Part shown: piece after piece, positions 1 to 6,929 of the stretch
Numbering within the stretch: position 1 is the first letter of the stretch
How the letters are laid out: each line of letters begins with the position of its first letter
Source: an uncultured Clostridia bacterium
GTDB taxonomy: Bacteria; Bacillota; Clostridia; Oscillospirales; CAG-382
NCBI GenBank assembly: GCA_947305675.1
Contig: CAMZED010000072.1
Coordinates: 1 to 7,240, forward strand
DNA: 7,240 bases
Direction of reading: 5' to 3'
The notes under the pieces: generated by a model
Databases searched by the model: none
What the model was told of the DNA's origin: nothing
What the model saw: only the letters and a program-made list of their open reading frames with translations
Program-made: the position numbers and the translations under genes

Positions 1-754
1 AAAAACCGCCTGAAAGCGCCGCTCTCGTCGAGAGGAACGCCGCCGCGATACCTCCCATAAAGGATATCCGTGTCGCGCCGCCGGAAATGAATAAGTAAAG
101 AAGCATCGCCGCGCCGATTCCGGTCAGGTACGCCCACAGCGTATCAAGAGAAACGCCGAAAGAGCTGCTGAATGTATCCTTGAAGGATCTCTTTGTACTC
201 GTGTTTTTGCGCGTGAACAGTCCGATCAGCGAAACGAGCGCTCCGGCGAATATCCCTTTTCCGAGAATGCCGCCGACAGCCCCGAAAAATCCGCTCGACA
301 TCCCGCCGTTCGCAAAGGTGAGAAAGGACAGGATCTTGGTGGGTATCGGGTTGATCCCGCAGGCTTGTAAAATGTTCAACACTAGCCACACGACCGCGAG
401 CGTGATCGCCGGAATAAGCCGCTTCGGATCCTTGAAAGACGAACCGATCGATGTAAATAATTGCTTGACGCTTGTTCCGATCACCTTGCCGGGACCAGGG
501 ATCACATTCGACACAGCGGCTACAGCGTTGTTTCCTATCGTACTGTACGCCGCCTCGCCGGATACATTCAGCGCGCTGAACCGGAAAGCCTGCGGCTCCG
601 GCGCTCTTTTTACAGTCGACTGAACCGGCGGCGTTTGCGCCGGTGTTTGATTATTCACTGATTGATTGTTCGGAACGCTGCCGACCGGATTCCCGCATTT
701 ATCGCAGAACTTTGCGTTATCCGGCAACTTGTTCCCGCATTTCGGACAGAACAT
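1..754 (-). CDS. Zinc-ribbon multi-pass membrane protein, paralogue of the 5774-6817 gene (3' end outside the window)
   Basis: Reading the minus strand from the ATG at 754-752 gives an uninterrupted frame of 251 codons to the left edge, so the C-terminus is missing. The protein begins MFCPKCGNKLPDNAKFCDKC, a zinc ribbon with two CxxC knuckles (Cys3, Cys6, Cys17, Cys20). A Gln/Asn/Pro/Thr-rich linker follows. Hydrophobic segments then come around residues 138-155 (AITLAVVWLVLNILQ), 180-205 and 220-240. The signature AVVW-VL-IL, GIN, L-FLTFA-GG is shared with the 347-residue gene in the same order, so the two are paralogues. Only the first ~41 residues are nearly identical (2 differences); the rest is clearly diverged. 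The start is fixed by AAGGAGGT at 761-768, 6 bases upstream, and by a promoter at 795-824. The ribbon is probably cytoplasmic with the remainder in the membrane. The partner and function are unknown. By analogy with the right-hand module, a giant protein gene may follow beyond the edge (inference). Confidence 0.88.
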   Translation of the reverse strand, partial: MFCPKCGNKLPDNAKFCDKCGNPVGSVPNNQSVNNQTPAQTPPVQSTVKRAPEPQAFRFSALNVSGEAAYSTIGNNAVAAVSNVIPGPGKVIGTSVKQLFTSIGSSFKDPKRLIPAITLAVVWLVLNILQACGINPIPTKILSFLTFANGGMSSGFFGAVGGILGKGIFAGALVSLIGLFTRKNTSTKRSFKDTFSSSFGVSLDTLWAYLTGIGAAMLLYLFISGGATRISFMGGIAAAFLSTRAALSGGF

Positions 755-760
755 AAAGGA

Positions 761-768
761 ACCTCCTT
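761..768 (-). promoter_or_regulatory. Ribosome binding site of the partial ribbon gene
   Basis: On the minus strand AAGGAGGT lies 6 bases before the ATG at 754 and decides that start. It is part of a possible 13-base hairpin, AAGGA-GGT-TCCTT (756-768), which would pair the Shine-Dalgarno bases with the spacer. The same arrangement is conserved at 6819-6831. Confidence 0.85.
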
Positions 769-794
769 GCGAATCTTACTTTACTTCAGAGTAC

Positions 795-824
795 ATTATA
801 CTACAATAATAAGGATCACCTCAA
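795..824 (-). promoter_or_regulatory. Sigma-A-type promoter for the partial ribbon gene
   Basis: The minus strand has a perfect -10 hexamer TATAAT (795-800). An 18-base spacer precedes it, with TTGAGG as -35 (819-824, 4 of 6 matches to consensus). The expected start point is near 788, giving a leader of about 34 bases before the ATG at 754. It is conserved in the right copy, with two spacer substitutions. The gene therefore probably has its own transcription start, in addition to any readthrough from the operon to its right. Confidence 0.8.
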
Positions 825-866
825 GAGTTGACAATAAGTTGTCATTGACATTTTTACGGTCAACTC
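825..866. promoter_or_regulatory. Palindromic operator-like element, left copy
   Basis: The core TGACAATAAGTTGTCA (829-844) has 6-base arms TGACAA/TTGTCA around 4 bases. A wider inverted repeat GAGTTGAC/GTCAACTC (825-832 and 859-866) encloses it, giving four TTGAC-type half-sites in alternating orientation just upstream of the -35. Dimeric repressors commonly bind such sites. The regulator is unknown and none is encoded in the window. It lies directly behind, and overlaps, the stop codon of the 121-residue gene. Without a U-tract it is a poor intrinsic terminator. Confidence 0.5.
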
Positions 867-1230
867 ATTGATTTTTCGCACGCTCCTTGATAAAGCTGTA
901 GAGTGCGAAAACGAAGAACACCGCCGATACGATCCCGCCGTACGTCGCCGCCTGACCGATATCCGTTTTTTTGCTGACCAAAGCGTAAAGTACGGCTCCG
1001 ATCGCCGGAAAGGGAAGGAGAAAGAATGCGAAGACCCTTGCGGTTTTGCGGTTTTTCTTTAACGCCGCAAGGATCTCCGGATGATTCACCCTGTCGGAAA
1101 AGCCGGGCGCGGTATATTGCGTTACATTCCGCTGTGCCGGAGCGGGAGCGGCGATTGCCGCTCCGCAGTTCGGACAGAATTTTATGTTGTCATTAAACTG
1201 CGTTCCGCAGTGAGTACAGAATTTAGCCAT
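865..1230 (-). CDS. Small zinc-ribbon protein with two membrane segments
   Basis: This is a 121-residue protein. The N-terminal zinc ribbon has CTHCG and CPNCG knuckles (Cys5, Cys8, Cys19, Cys22). An Ala/Pro/Gln linker (about 25-45) follows, then a basic stretch LKKNRKTAR (57-65). Two hydrophobic helices (about 65-87 and 93-114) are joined by a short KKTD-containing turn. The C-terminus is basic (KERAKNQ). The likely topology is a membrane hairpin with both ends in the cytoplasm. The ribbon resembles those of the larger neighbours, but the rest does not. The start ATG at 1230 has a modest AGGA 5 bases upstream. The gap from the giant gene is only 44 bases and holds no convincing promoter or terminator, so it is probably the last gene of the operon. 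Function is unknown; an accessory or regulatory subunit of the same membrane assembly is inference. Confidence 0.88.
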   Translation of the reverse strand: MAKFCTHCGTQFNDNIKFCPNCGAAIAAPAPAQRNVTQYTAPGFSDRVNHPEILAALKKNRKTARVFAFFLLPFPAIGAVLYALVSKKTDIGQAATYGGIVSAVFFVFALYSFIKERAKNQ

Positions 1231-1274
1231 CTTATTCCTATACTCGTTCTTTTCCGTATAGTGACAATGCCGTT

Positions 1275-4200
1275 TTATTTCTTTCCGCTTTGTCCGTTTC
1301 CTCCGAGCCCGTTCATTGCCGTATTGATACCGCCGCCGATGCCGACACCCGCGACGGTGTTTTTGATATCGTTCATGCGTTTGGCGGATTCGATCTTATA
1401 GCCGAACTTGGCGTCGATCTTCTCAAACGCATCGCCCACGCCGCCTATCGCCGTTTCGAGCGTATTGCCGTTCAGTTCACACGCTTTACGCGCTTCGGAA
1501 AGGGTGATGCGATCGCCTACCCAGGCTTCCGTGCGCTGTTTCATTTCACCTGTGAGAGCCTGACCGCTCCCCCGATCAAGGATACGCGCATTGACGTAAT
1601 CCTGATTTGTGAGCGTTTCCGTATAGCCCTTTCCTAAGGATACTCCTTCTTTCTCAACGACCAATTTGTTGTATTTTGCAGGCTGATATACGCCTTCTTC
1701 CATAAGAGCATACGCCTCTTTGAGCTTCTTGGCGTTGTCGGACAGCCTGATCGTTTTGGCGGTCGCCGCGTCTGCCTTGGAATAAGCTTCCAGCTCTTTC
1801 AGCAGTTTATCGGCGTCAACATCGGACAGCCCGGACAGCACCTCTTTTTCAAGCCGTGCGCCCTCCGCATACGGATGCGCGCCCTTGTATCGCAAGGTAT
1901 CGGCCACGCTGCGCGCCTTCTCTGCTCCCATGAATTCGCCCATTCTGCTCTTGTCGGTAACCTGCTGCACCGTGTTCAAACCGCCCTGGAAGAAATCTTT
2001 ATGCTGTATGGTGCAGGCGGTCTGATCCAGTTTGCGGGCAAAGCCGCCCTTTGCGGCAAACTGCTCGGCAAACTCCTTGCCGCAGGTCTCCTCCACCGTT
2101 TCACGCACCGCCTGTTCGAGAAGTTCATCCGCCGTCGCCTGGCTGATATACTTTGTGCCGCCCTCCTTTGTGACCACCTTGGGCGTCCAGTCGATATCTC
2201 TGCCGAACTTGGTGGATAAATCCTTATTGGCGGTCGCGCGGTCAAAGCGGACGGTCATCGGATCGATGTTGTATTTATCCGCGATCATATTCTTGAACTT
2301 CTGTTCAATTTTGGACGCCATCGTCCGTTCGATATCCTCATTGAGCACGGCGCGCATGGCAAGCTGTTCGCCGGGAAGCACCGAATTGGCGTGTTCGATG
2401 GCGGCGTGGCTGGCTTTGAATTCCATGATCGCCTGATTGTATTTGATCTGCGCCGCGCCGCTGGTCGGATTCGCCTGCAGTGCCTTCTTAGCGGCGATCA
2501 GCTCATTGTAAAGGATCTCGCCCTCTTTATTGGTGGCGTTACCCGCCATATCCAGACATTTTTCCTGAATCGTTTTCGGCGCCGTTTTTGCTTCGGCAAT
2601 CAGCACATCGCCCGCCGCTTTTCCTTTGCTCACACTCTCTTTAACAACGCTTTCGGCGCGGGTTGCTTTAGGAACGCCGAGCTTGGGATCAAATTTGTTC
2701 ACCGTTTCCACAACGGAGTTGATCGCTTTGCCGATCTTGTCGCCGACGGTCTTTGCGCCTTGCGGGATCTTGGATACGACGTAGCCCGCCGCTCGTTTGG
2801 CGTCCGCCGCCGCGAGGGAAGCCATTTCTTTGGCAACGCTCTTGACCTTGGCGGCCTTTTCCATCAACGCCGCCGTCTTGACGGGAGCGAGTTTTTTCGC
2901 CGCCGTACCGATCGCTTTGGACGCGCCTCTGCCGACCGCCGCCACTACGCCGATCCCGGCGCCGAACACAAGCGGAACCGCCATGGCCTTAAAGTAGCCG
3001 TAAGCGGTGCCCTTACCGCCGCTCGCCTTGCGGTAATCCATCGCGGCGCGGTTGACGTCCAGCGCCACCATAACGATCTCGGACGCACCGCCGGTCATTA
3101 CGTCGAGCGAGATGCGCAGCACGATGCCCGACCAGCCGTCCCAGCTTCTTGTGGCGGCGGCGAGAGCCTCCAGCTCGTCGGCGACGCCGTATGTATTCAC
3201 ATCGGAGCCGATGCCCTTGAGCTCACCGGTCTGGAAGCGTTCCCACACGTCCACGACCTTGGCGACCTGATAGGGATCGTAGCCGTAGTTGCGATCGAAG
3301 CCCGCCGTCATACGGTCGATCATGTTGTAAAGCGGGAACAGTTGACTTAAGTAGTGTTCAAACACGACCTTCTGGATCCCGAAAAGCATCTCACGGATCT
3401 GATCGTCGTACTTGTCTACCTCATGGTTATCTTTGACGCCCGCTACGAAACGGTAGGGCTGACTGCGCAGCAGAACCTCGCGCGCGGACTCATAGTGCGC
3501 CGTTTTTGCCGTTTCACCCGCACCGATCGTCACGTCGGCGGAATAGGACATCTTCACAAAATAACGCGTCGGCGCGTCGAGAAATCCGCCTTCGCAGACA
3601 AAGGCGTAGTTTGCAAAATCACCGTCAACTTTGAGGAGCTTCGGTGTAATTCTGATGTGATCCAGCGCGTTTTGAATCTGTTTTTTCTTTTCGTCAGTCT
3701 CGCCCTCAAGCGGTGCGAAGGTGACGTTCGGGAACGCCGCCATCTGGCGTACCTCATGGTTCTCCTCGTCGTAGTAAAGGACGTATGCCGCCGCTTCTGT
3801 GACGGAGGTCTCAAAGTCGGAGAGGGTCATCTTCTTCATTTCCTTGCCCGCCGACTCCTTCTTCGGCACGCGGTAGCAGTTGAGCGCGTTCACCGGCAGG
3901 CAAAGGCCCATACCCAAACGAATGACCTTGATACTGCCCTTGAGCGTCTGCGATTCATTTTTCACCGTGACGTTCAGCCAGCCCTCGGTATATACGCCGG
4001 CGTCATAGATTTCTTTATTTGTTTCCATAAAGACGGCGTAGTGAACGTGCGCATTCTTGTCGTCGCATTCAGCCAGATCGATCTCGTAGTTTTCACCATT
4101 GTAGGAAAGTTCGATCTCGTACTTATCGCCCATTTCAGAAACTTCAAAGGGCAAAAATTCCGGTTCATCCAAAATTCCCGCGGGGAGAGTCAGATTATTC

Positions 4201-5777
4201 TGGAAGAATTTGATCCCCGGCACGGCGATGTTGAAAATGACGTTCTGCGTGAACGTGCCGCCCTCGCCCTCAAAGAAGAAGCTGACCTTGCCTTCCGGGG
4301 GCTGCTCCTCAGTATCGTAAACAGAAACCACGGCGCGTCGATAACCGTTCGCCATGCCGCCGTCTTTGACGATGAGCGAATCGTCGGAAGACCAGACCCG
4401 TATCTGCTCTGTCAGATCAGCACGCGGGATCTCCCGCCCGTCCGGGGTGATTTCGGCGATGCGGGCAAAAACATCCTGCGGCGGCGCGCCCTTTTTGAGC
4501 GAGGAGCCGAAGTTTTTGTTGATATACATTTTGAATTGCGAGCGCTTTTTCTTGTCGTCTTCGCCTCCTTGGCCTGAAGCTCCGGCAAGCGCCGCGCCGG
4601 CTCCGAGCGTGCCGAGGATAATGATCGCGGGGATGGTCGTGCCGCCGTCTTCACCGGGATCTTCTTTTGCGTAGGTGTCCGCTACAGCGTTTTGCTTGAC
4701 GACGTCGGAAGTCCATTCTCCCGTCCCTTCTCCGACGGTAACGGCGGGACGAATGCTTTGCAAGGCGGGATATATGGTATTGACCGCAAGGTCACGGCAA
4801 CTAACGTATTCGTCGTACATTTTCGCTGTGGTTTCATCCGCCGCCATCGTGCCGTTATCATACCACACATACGTGCTGACAGAGGCGCCGCAGACGAAAT
4901 AGATGCCCGGATACGCATCCGATTTCAGATAAATGAATGTTTCCCACATTTCCTGTTCATTTTTCAGCGCCTCGATCTTATTGATCACGCCGCCGGCGGA
5001 ATGGATATCCCCGGTGCCGTTTGCATTAGGCCGTTCGATCCAGTCGTAGTGGTAGGTGGAAAACATGACACCGTCTGACAACGTCGTTTCTTTGCATTCG
5101 TACTTATCCTTTTCATGGGGCGTTCCGTCCGGATTTTTCTGATGTTGTTCACGCTTTTCCGCAATGTATTCATCCCACGATTTACCCCAACGCTTCAGAT
5201 CAGCGTCGGTAAACACGCCGATCACCTTCGGACCGCAGACAACGTCGGCGCTGATATAACTGGTGATCGCGCTGCCGACCGATGTTCCGCCGTCGTCATA
5301 TTGGGCACTGCGATACCATGCGTACCGGTCGTAAGGAAGATCCTTCGTAGTTGCTTTTTTATGGGCGCTTCCCGTTTTCTCATACTCAGCGCCGTACCAT
5401 TCTTCCTCCACGTATTCATAGGTGCGCCCCTCTGTAAAATAGGTGGTGTAGGAACCCGGAACGTCAAAATGGAAGGTGATCGGCTGCTCATAAACCGTCT
5501 TATCGTAAAATCTGCTTTCGCCGAGTTGTATCAGTCGATACGTTGCGCGAATGTCGCCGCCCGAACGCCGTACTTCCGGCGTCCAGGAAAGCTGAGACCT
5601 ATCATAATAGGTCGTTTTGTCCTCGATTTTGCATTCGACGTTGTAAGCGTCGTTTTTCTTATACTTGTCGTAGTCAAACAATTCCGCAGCGAACACGGTG
5701 CTTCTGAGCGTAAAGACAAAGGACAGCAACAGCATCACAGCCGAAATGCCCCGTATGATTCTTTTCCGGATGGTCAT
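1275..5777 (-). CDS. Giant multidomain secreted or membrane-anchored protein of unknown function
   Basis: The protein has 1500 residues. Residues 1-30 form a signal peptide: basic MTIRKRIIRG, a hydrophobic core, and a likely cut after Val-Phe-Ala30. Residues 31-375 are rich in Tyr and Trp, with five cysteines (49, 181, 228, 296, 327), and look like a folded extracellular domain. An acidic Gly linker leads into a Gly/Ala-rich membrane segment (381-401), followed by Asp-Asp-Lys-Lys-Lys-Arg. Residues 415-775 look beta-rich and possibly Ig-like. Two hydrophobic stretches follow (883-908 and 931-948), then an Ala/Lys-rich helical region (950-1175). The C-terminal region (about 1175-1430) contains STKFGRDIDWT, and a Gly-rich tail ends the protein (1475-1493). 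The ATG overlaps the upstream stop by 4 bases (ATGA), and AAGGAGGTG lies 8 bases upstream, so translation is probably coupled to the ribbon gene. The plan recalls large surface or polymorphic-toxin-like proteins, but I recognise no named family and assign no function. Confidence 0.93.
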   Translation of the reverse strand: MTIRKRIIRGISAVMLLLSFVFTLRSTVFAAELFDYDKYKKNDAYNVECKIEDKTTYYDRSQLSWTPEVRRSGGDIRATYRLIQLGESRFYDKTVYEQPITFHFDVPGSYTTYFTEGRTYEYVEEEWYGAEYEKTGSAHKKATTKDLPYDRYAWYRSAQYDDGGTSVGSAITSYISADVVCGPKVIGVFTDADLKRWGKSWDEYIAEKREQHQKNPDGTPHEKDKYECKETTLSDGVMFSTYHYDWIERPNANGTGDIHSAGGVINKIEALKNEQEMWETFIYLKSDAYPGIYFVCGASVSTYVWYDNGTMAADETTAKMYDEYVSCRDLAVNTIYPALQSIRPAVTVGEGTGEWTSDVVKQNAVADTYAKEDPGEDGGTTIPAIIILGTLGAGAALAGASGQGGEDDKKKRSQFKMYINKNFGSSLKKGAPPQDVFARIAEITPDGREIPRADLTEQIRVWSSDDSLIVKDGGMANGYRRAVVSVYDTEEQPPEGKVSFFFEGEGGTFTQNVIFNIAVPGIKFFQNNLTLPAGILDEPEFLPFEVSEMGDKYEIELSYNGENYEIDLAECDDKNAHVHYAVFMETNKEIYDAGVYTEGWLNVTVKNESQTLKGSIKVIRLGMGLCLPVNALNCYRVPKKESAGKEMKKMTLSDFETSVTEAAAYVLYYDEENHEVRQMAAFPNVTFAPLEGETDEKKKQIQNALDHIRITPKLLKVDGDFANYAFVCEGGFLDAPTRYFVKMSYSADVTIGAGETAKTAHYESAREVLLRSQPYRFVAGVKDNHEVDKYDDQIREMLFGIQKVVFEHYLSQLFPLYNMIDRMTAGFDRNYGYDPYQVAKVVDVWERFQTGELKGIGSDVNTYGVADELEALAAATRSWDGWSGIVLRISLDVMTGGASEIVMVALDVNRAAMDYRKASGGKGTAYGYFKAMAVPLVFGAGIGVVAAVGRGASKAIGTAAKKLAPVKTAALMEKAAKVKSVAKEMASLAAADAKRAAGYVVSKIPQGAKTVGDKIGKAINSVVETVNKFDPKLGVPKATRAESVVKESVSKGKAAGDVLIAEAKTAPKTIQEKCLDMAGNATNKEGEILYNELIAAKKALQANPTSGAAQIKYNQAIMEFKASHAAIEHANSVLPGEQLAMRAVLNEDIERTMASKIEQKFKNMIADKYNIDPMTVRFDRATANKDLSTKFGRDIDWTPKVVTKEGGTKYISQATADELLEQAVRETVEETCGKEFAEQFAAKGGFARKLDQTACTIQHKDFFQGGLNTVQQVTDKSRMGEFMGAEKARSVADTLRYKGAHPYAEGARLEKEVLSGLSDVDADKLLKELEAYSKADAATAKTIRLSDNAKKLKEAYALMEEGVYQPAKYNKLVVEKEGVSLGKGYTETLTNQDYVNARILDRGSGQALTGEMKQRTEAWVGDRITLSEARKACELNGNTLETAIGGVGDAFEKIDAKFGYKIESAKRMNDIKNTVAGVGIGGGINTAMNGLGGNGQSGKK
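4575..4637 (-). other. Predicted Gly/Ala-rich membrane segment inside the giant protein (residues 381-401)
   Basis: The segment TIPAIIILGTLGAGAALAGA is uncharged and flanked by the acidic KEDPGEDGG on the N-terminal side and by EDDKKKR on the C-terminal side. With a cleaved signal peptide, the positive-inside rule would place residues 31-380 outside and the following ~1100 residues in the cytoplasm. The small-residue spacing could favour helix-helix packing. Another reading is a flexible apolar linker in a fully exported protein. Confidence 0.6.
5688..5777 (-). other. Signal peptide coding segment of the giant protein (residues 1-30)
   Basis: Residues 1-10 contain Arg4, Lys5, Arg6 and Arg9. 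Residues 11-23 are hydrophobic (ISAVMLLLSFVFT). Val28-Phe-Ala30 satisfies the -3/-1 rule for signal peptidase I, with mature protein starting near Ala31. There is no lipobox cysteine and no visible C-terminal LPxTG motif. Confidence 0.85.
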
Positions 5778-5794
5778 ACCGCCGACACCTCCTT
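5774..5794 (-). promoter_or_regulatory. Translational coupling junction: ATGA overlap with embedded Shine-Dalgarno
   Basis: The stop TGA of the 347-residue gene (5774-5776) shares bases with the ATG of the giant gene (5775-5777). The ribosome binding site AAGGAGGTG (5786-5794) lies in the upstream gene's last codons, which read Lys-Lys-Glu-Val-Ser-Ala-Val-stop. Ribosomes finishing the ribbon protein can re-initiate on the giant gene, which suggests linked output of the two products. Confidence 0.9.
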
Positions 5795-6817
5795 TTTATT
5801 GCCGAATACAATGGTGAGCACAATTCCCGCGATCACGCACACGCCGCCGAGAATGACCGGCAGCCAGCCGAACGGGATCGCCGAGAGGAGCGCGCCGAGC
5901 GCAAAGCCGTATGTAACACCCGAGAGCAGTCCGGCGGCTTTTCCGTTATTTGCGATTCGTGACGCTCCGACCTTGCTTGCCGTCAGCGATTGTGCGAAAC
6001 GATAAAGGAATCCGTTCCCGCGCCCGAGCGCCATCACGCCGATCAACGCGCCGGATATGGCGGGCATTGTGTCTGTCAGAGATGCGCTTCCTGCAAAGAA
6101 TTGATACACGATCAAAGCGCCGCCTGCACCGAGAAGGAGCCAGCCGAGATTACTCGTTTTGAAGTTTGCGCCGCTGAACATTGATTTGAATCCGCCGCCA
6201 AGAGACTTGAATCCACCCGTAAACAGCGAAAACAACATAGTCACGACCGTCGTTTTTCCAAGCAAACCTCCAAGCCAGCCGGGAACTGTGCGGCCGACGC
6301 CGCCCTGCGCGAAGGTCAGAAAGTTCAGTATGCCGATGTTGATACCGTTGTAGGAAAGAATCATCAAGACGATCCACACCACGGCGATCACGCCCGCGAT
6401 GATGAGCTTGATCCACTGCTTATTCTTGAACAAGCCGACAAAACTTTGTCCAAATGATTTTATGCCGGATATGATAGTCGTAAACGGGTTCAAAATTCCT
6501 GTAATGTTTGTAACAGCGCCGGAAACACCGCCGAAGGTGCCGAGAACCGCTTCGCCCGGCTCGGATGATGCGATCTGCTCGGTCAGGTTGGAGAGCGGCG
6601 CCTGAATAGCCCCTGCCGCCGCAGACCGTACCTGCGATGCCGCCGCCGATGCGGCTTGTTTTGCCGCTGTCTGAATCGATTGCTCCGATACAGGCGTTTG
6701 CGCCGGTGTTTGATTATTCACCGATTGATCGTTCGGAACAGAGCCGACCGGATCACCGCATTTATCGCAGAACTTTGCGTTATCCGGCAGCTTGTTCCCG
6801 CATTTCGGACAGAACAT
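5774..6817 (-). CDS. Zinc-ribbon multi-pass membrane protein, first gene of the operon
   Basis: The protein has 347 residues. The N-terminal zinc ribbon uses CPKCG (Cys3, Cys6) and CDKCG (Cys17, Cys20). A polar linker rich in Gln, Asn, Thr and Ala (about 24-75) and an amphipathic Gly/Ile stretch (85-130) follow. Hydrophobic segments lie near 136-156, 187-200, 224-243, 251-265, 293-314 and 317-339. The C-terminus is charged (GNKKEVSAV). I see no enzymatic motif, so a structural, scaffold or channel-like membrane role is more plausible than catalysis (inference). The start at 6817 is set by AAGGAGGT 6 bases upstream and a perfect TATAAT promoter. Its last codons carry the ribosome binding site of the giant gene, so the pair is expected to be made together. 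It is a paralogue of the partial gene at 1-754: near-identical for the first ~41 residues, much more diverged afterwards, but with the same membrane plan. Confidence 0.92.
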   Translation of the reverse strand: MFCPKCGNKLPDNAKFCDKCGDPVGSVPNDQSVNNQTPAQTPVSEQSIQTAAKQAASAAASQVRSAAAGAIQAPLSNLTEQIASSEPGEAVLGTFGGVSGAVTNITGILNPFTTIISGIKSFGQSFVGLFKNKQWIKLIIAGVIAVVWIVLMILSYNGINIGILNFLTFAQGGVGRTVPGWLGGLLGKTTVVTMLFSLFTGGFKSLGGGFKSMFSGANFKTSNLGWLLLGAGGALIVYQFFAGSASLTDTMPAISGALIGVMALGRGNGFLYRFAQSLTASKVGASRIANNGKAAGLLSGVTYGFALGALLSAIPFGWLPVILGGVCVIAGIVLTIVFGNKKEVSAV

Positions 6818-6823
6818 AAAGGA

Positions 6824-6831
6824 ACCTCCTT
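6824..6831 (-). promoter_or_regulatory. Ribosome binding site of the 347-residue ribbon gene
   Basis: AAGGAGGT on the minus strand lies 6 bases before the ATG at 6817. As in the left copy, it can fold into a 5-bp, 3-base-loop hairpin with the downstream TCCTT. Confidence 0.88.
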
Positions 6832-6857
6832 GCGAATCTTACTTTACTTCAGAGTAC

Positions 6858-6887
6858 ATTATACTACAATAATAAGGACTACCTCAA
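6858..6887 (-). promoter_or_regulatory. Sigma-A-type promoter of the three-gene operon
   Basis: The minus strand has TATAAT (6858-6863), an 18-base spacer and TTGAGG (6882-6887). The predicted start is near 6851, giving a short leader of about 34 bases. The -35 is weak while the -10 is perfect. The operator-like palindrome lies immediately upstream, which fits a regulated promoter. Confidence 0.82.
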
Positions 6888-6929
6888 GAGTTGACAACAA
6901 GTTGTCATTGACATTTTTTCGGTCAACTC
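6888..6929. promoter_or_regulatory. Palindromic operator-like element, right copy
   Basis: The core TGACAACAAGTTGTCA (6892-6907) is a perfect palindrome with 7-base arms (TGACAAC/GTTGTCA) around 2 bases. An outer inverted repeat GAGTTGAC/GTCAACTC lies at 6888-6895 and 6922-6929. TTGAC-type half-sites begin at 6891 and 6908 on the plus strand and have counterparts in the opposite sense (GTCA ending at 6907, GTCAA at 6922). The core ends 4 bases from the -35. The bound protein is unknown. Confidence 0.55.

Larger units (their letters stand above)
630..879. repeat. 250-bp direct repeat, left copy (promoter plus gene-head cassette)
   Basis: This stretch matches 6693-6942 at a constant offset of 6063 with no insertions or deletions. 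I counted 12 mismatches: 8 in the coding part (630-754) and 4 in the non-coding part plus gene tail (755-879). It includes the last five codons (Ala-Lys-Asn-Gln-stop) of the 121-residue gene, the palindromic element, the promoter, the ribosome binding site and about 41 codons of the ribbon gene. Identity stops abruptly at both ends. Confidence 0.95.

Noticed and set aside
825..866. The inverted repeat after the 121-residue gene as an intrinsic terminator.
   Set aside because: The outer stem is only 8 bp with a 26-base loop and no T-tract follows on the minus strand. The identical element sits upstream of the other promoter, where no gene ends, so an operator role fits better.
1231..1274. A separate promoter for the 121-residue gene (TTGTCA and TATAGG on the minus strand).
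   Set aside because: The spacer would be 19 bases and the -10 is poor. The 44-base gap is more simply an operon junction.
2391..4577. Two long plus-strand open frames (2391-3350 and 3354-4577) opposite the giant gene.
   Set aside because: They lie wholly antisense to a 1500-codon gene with a strong ribosome binding site and signal peptide. Their products are Arg/His/Phe-rich, without domains. They are a by-product of the codon pattern of the real gene.
5115..6005. A plus-strand open frame of 296 codons across the junction of the first two operon genes.
   Set aside because: It overlaps two well-supported minus-strand genes, lacks a ribosome binding site and has a low-complexity composition typical of antisense frames.
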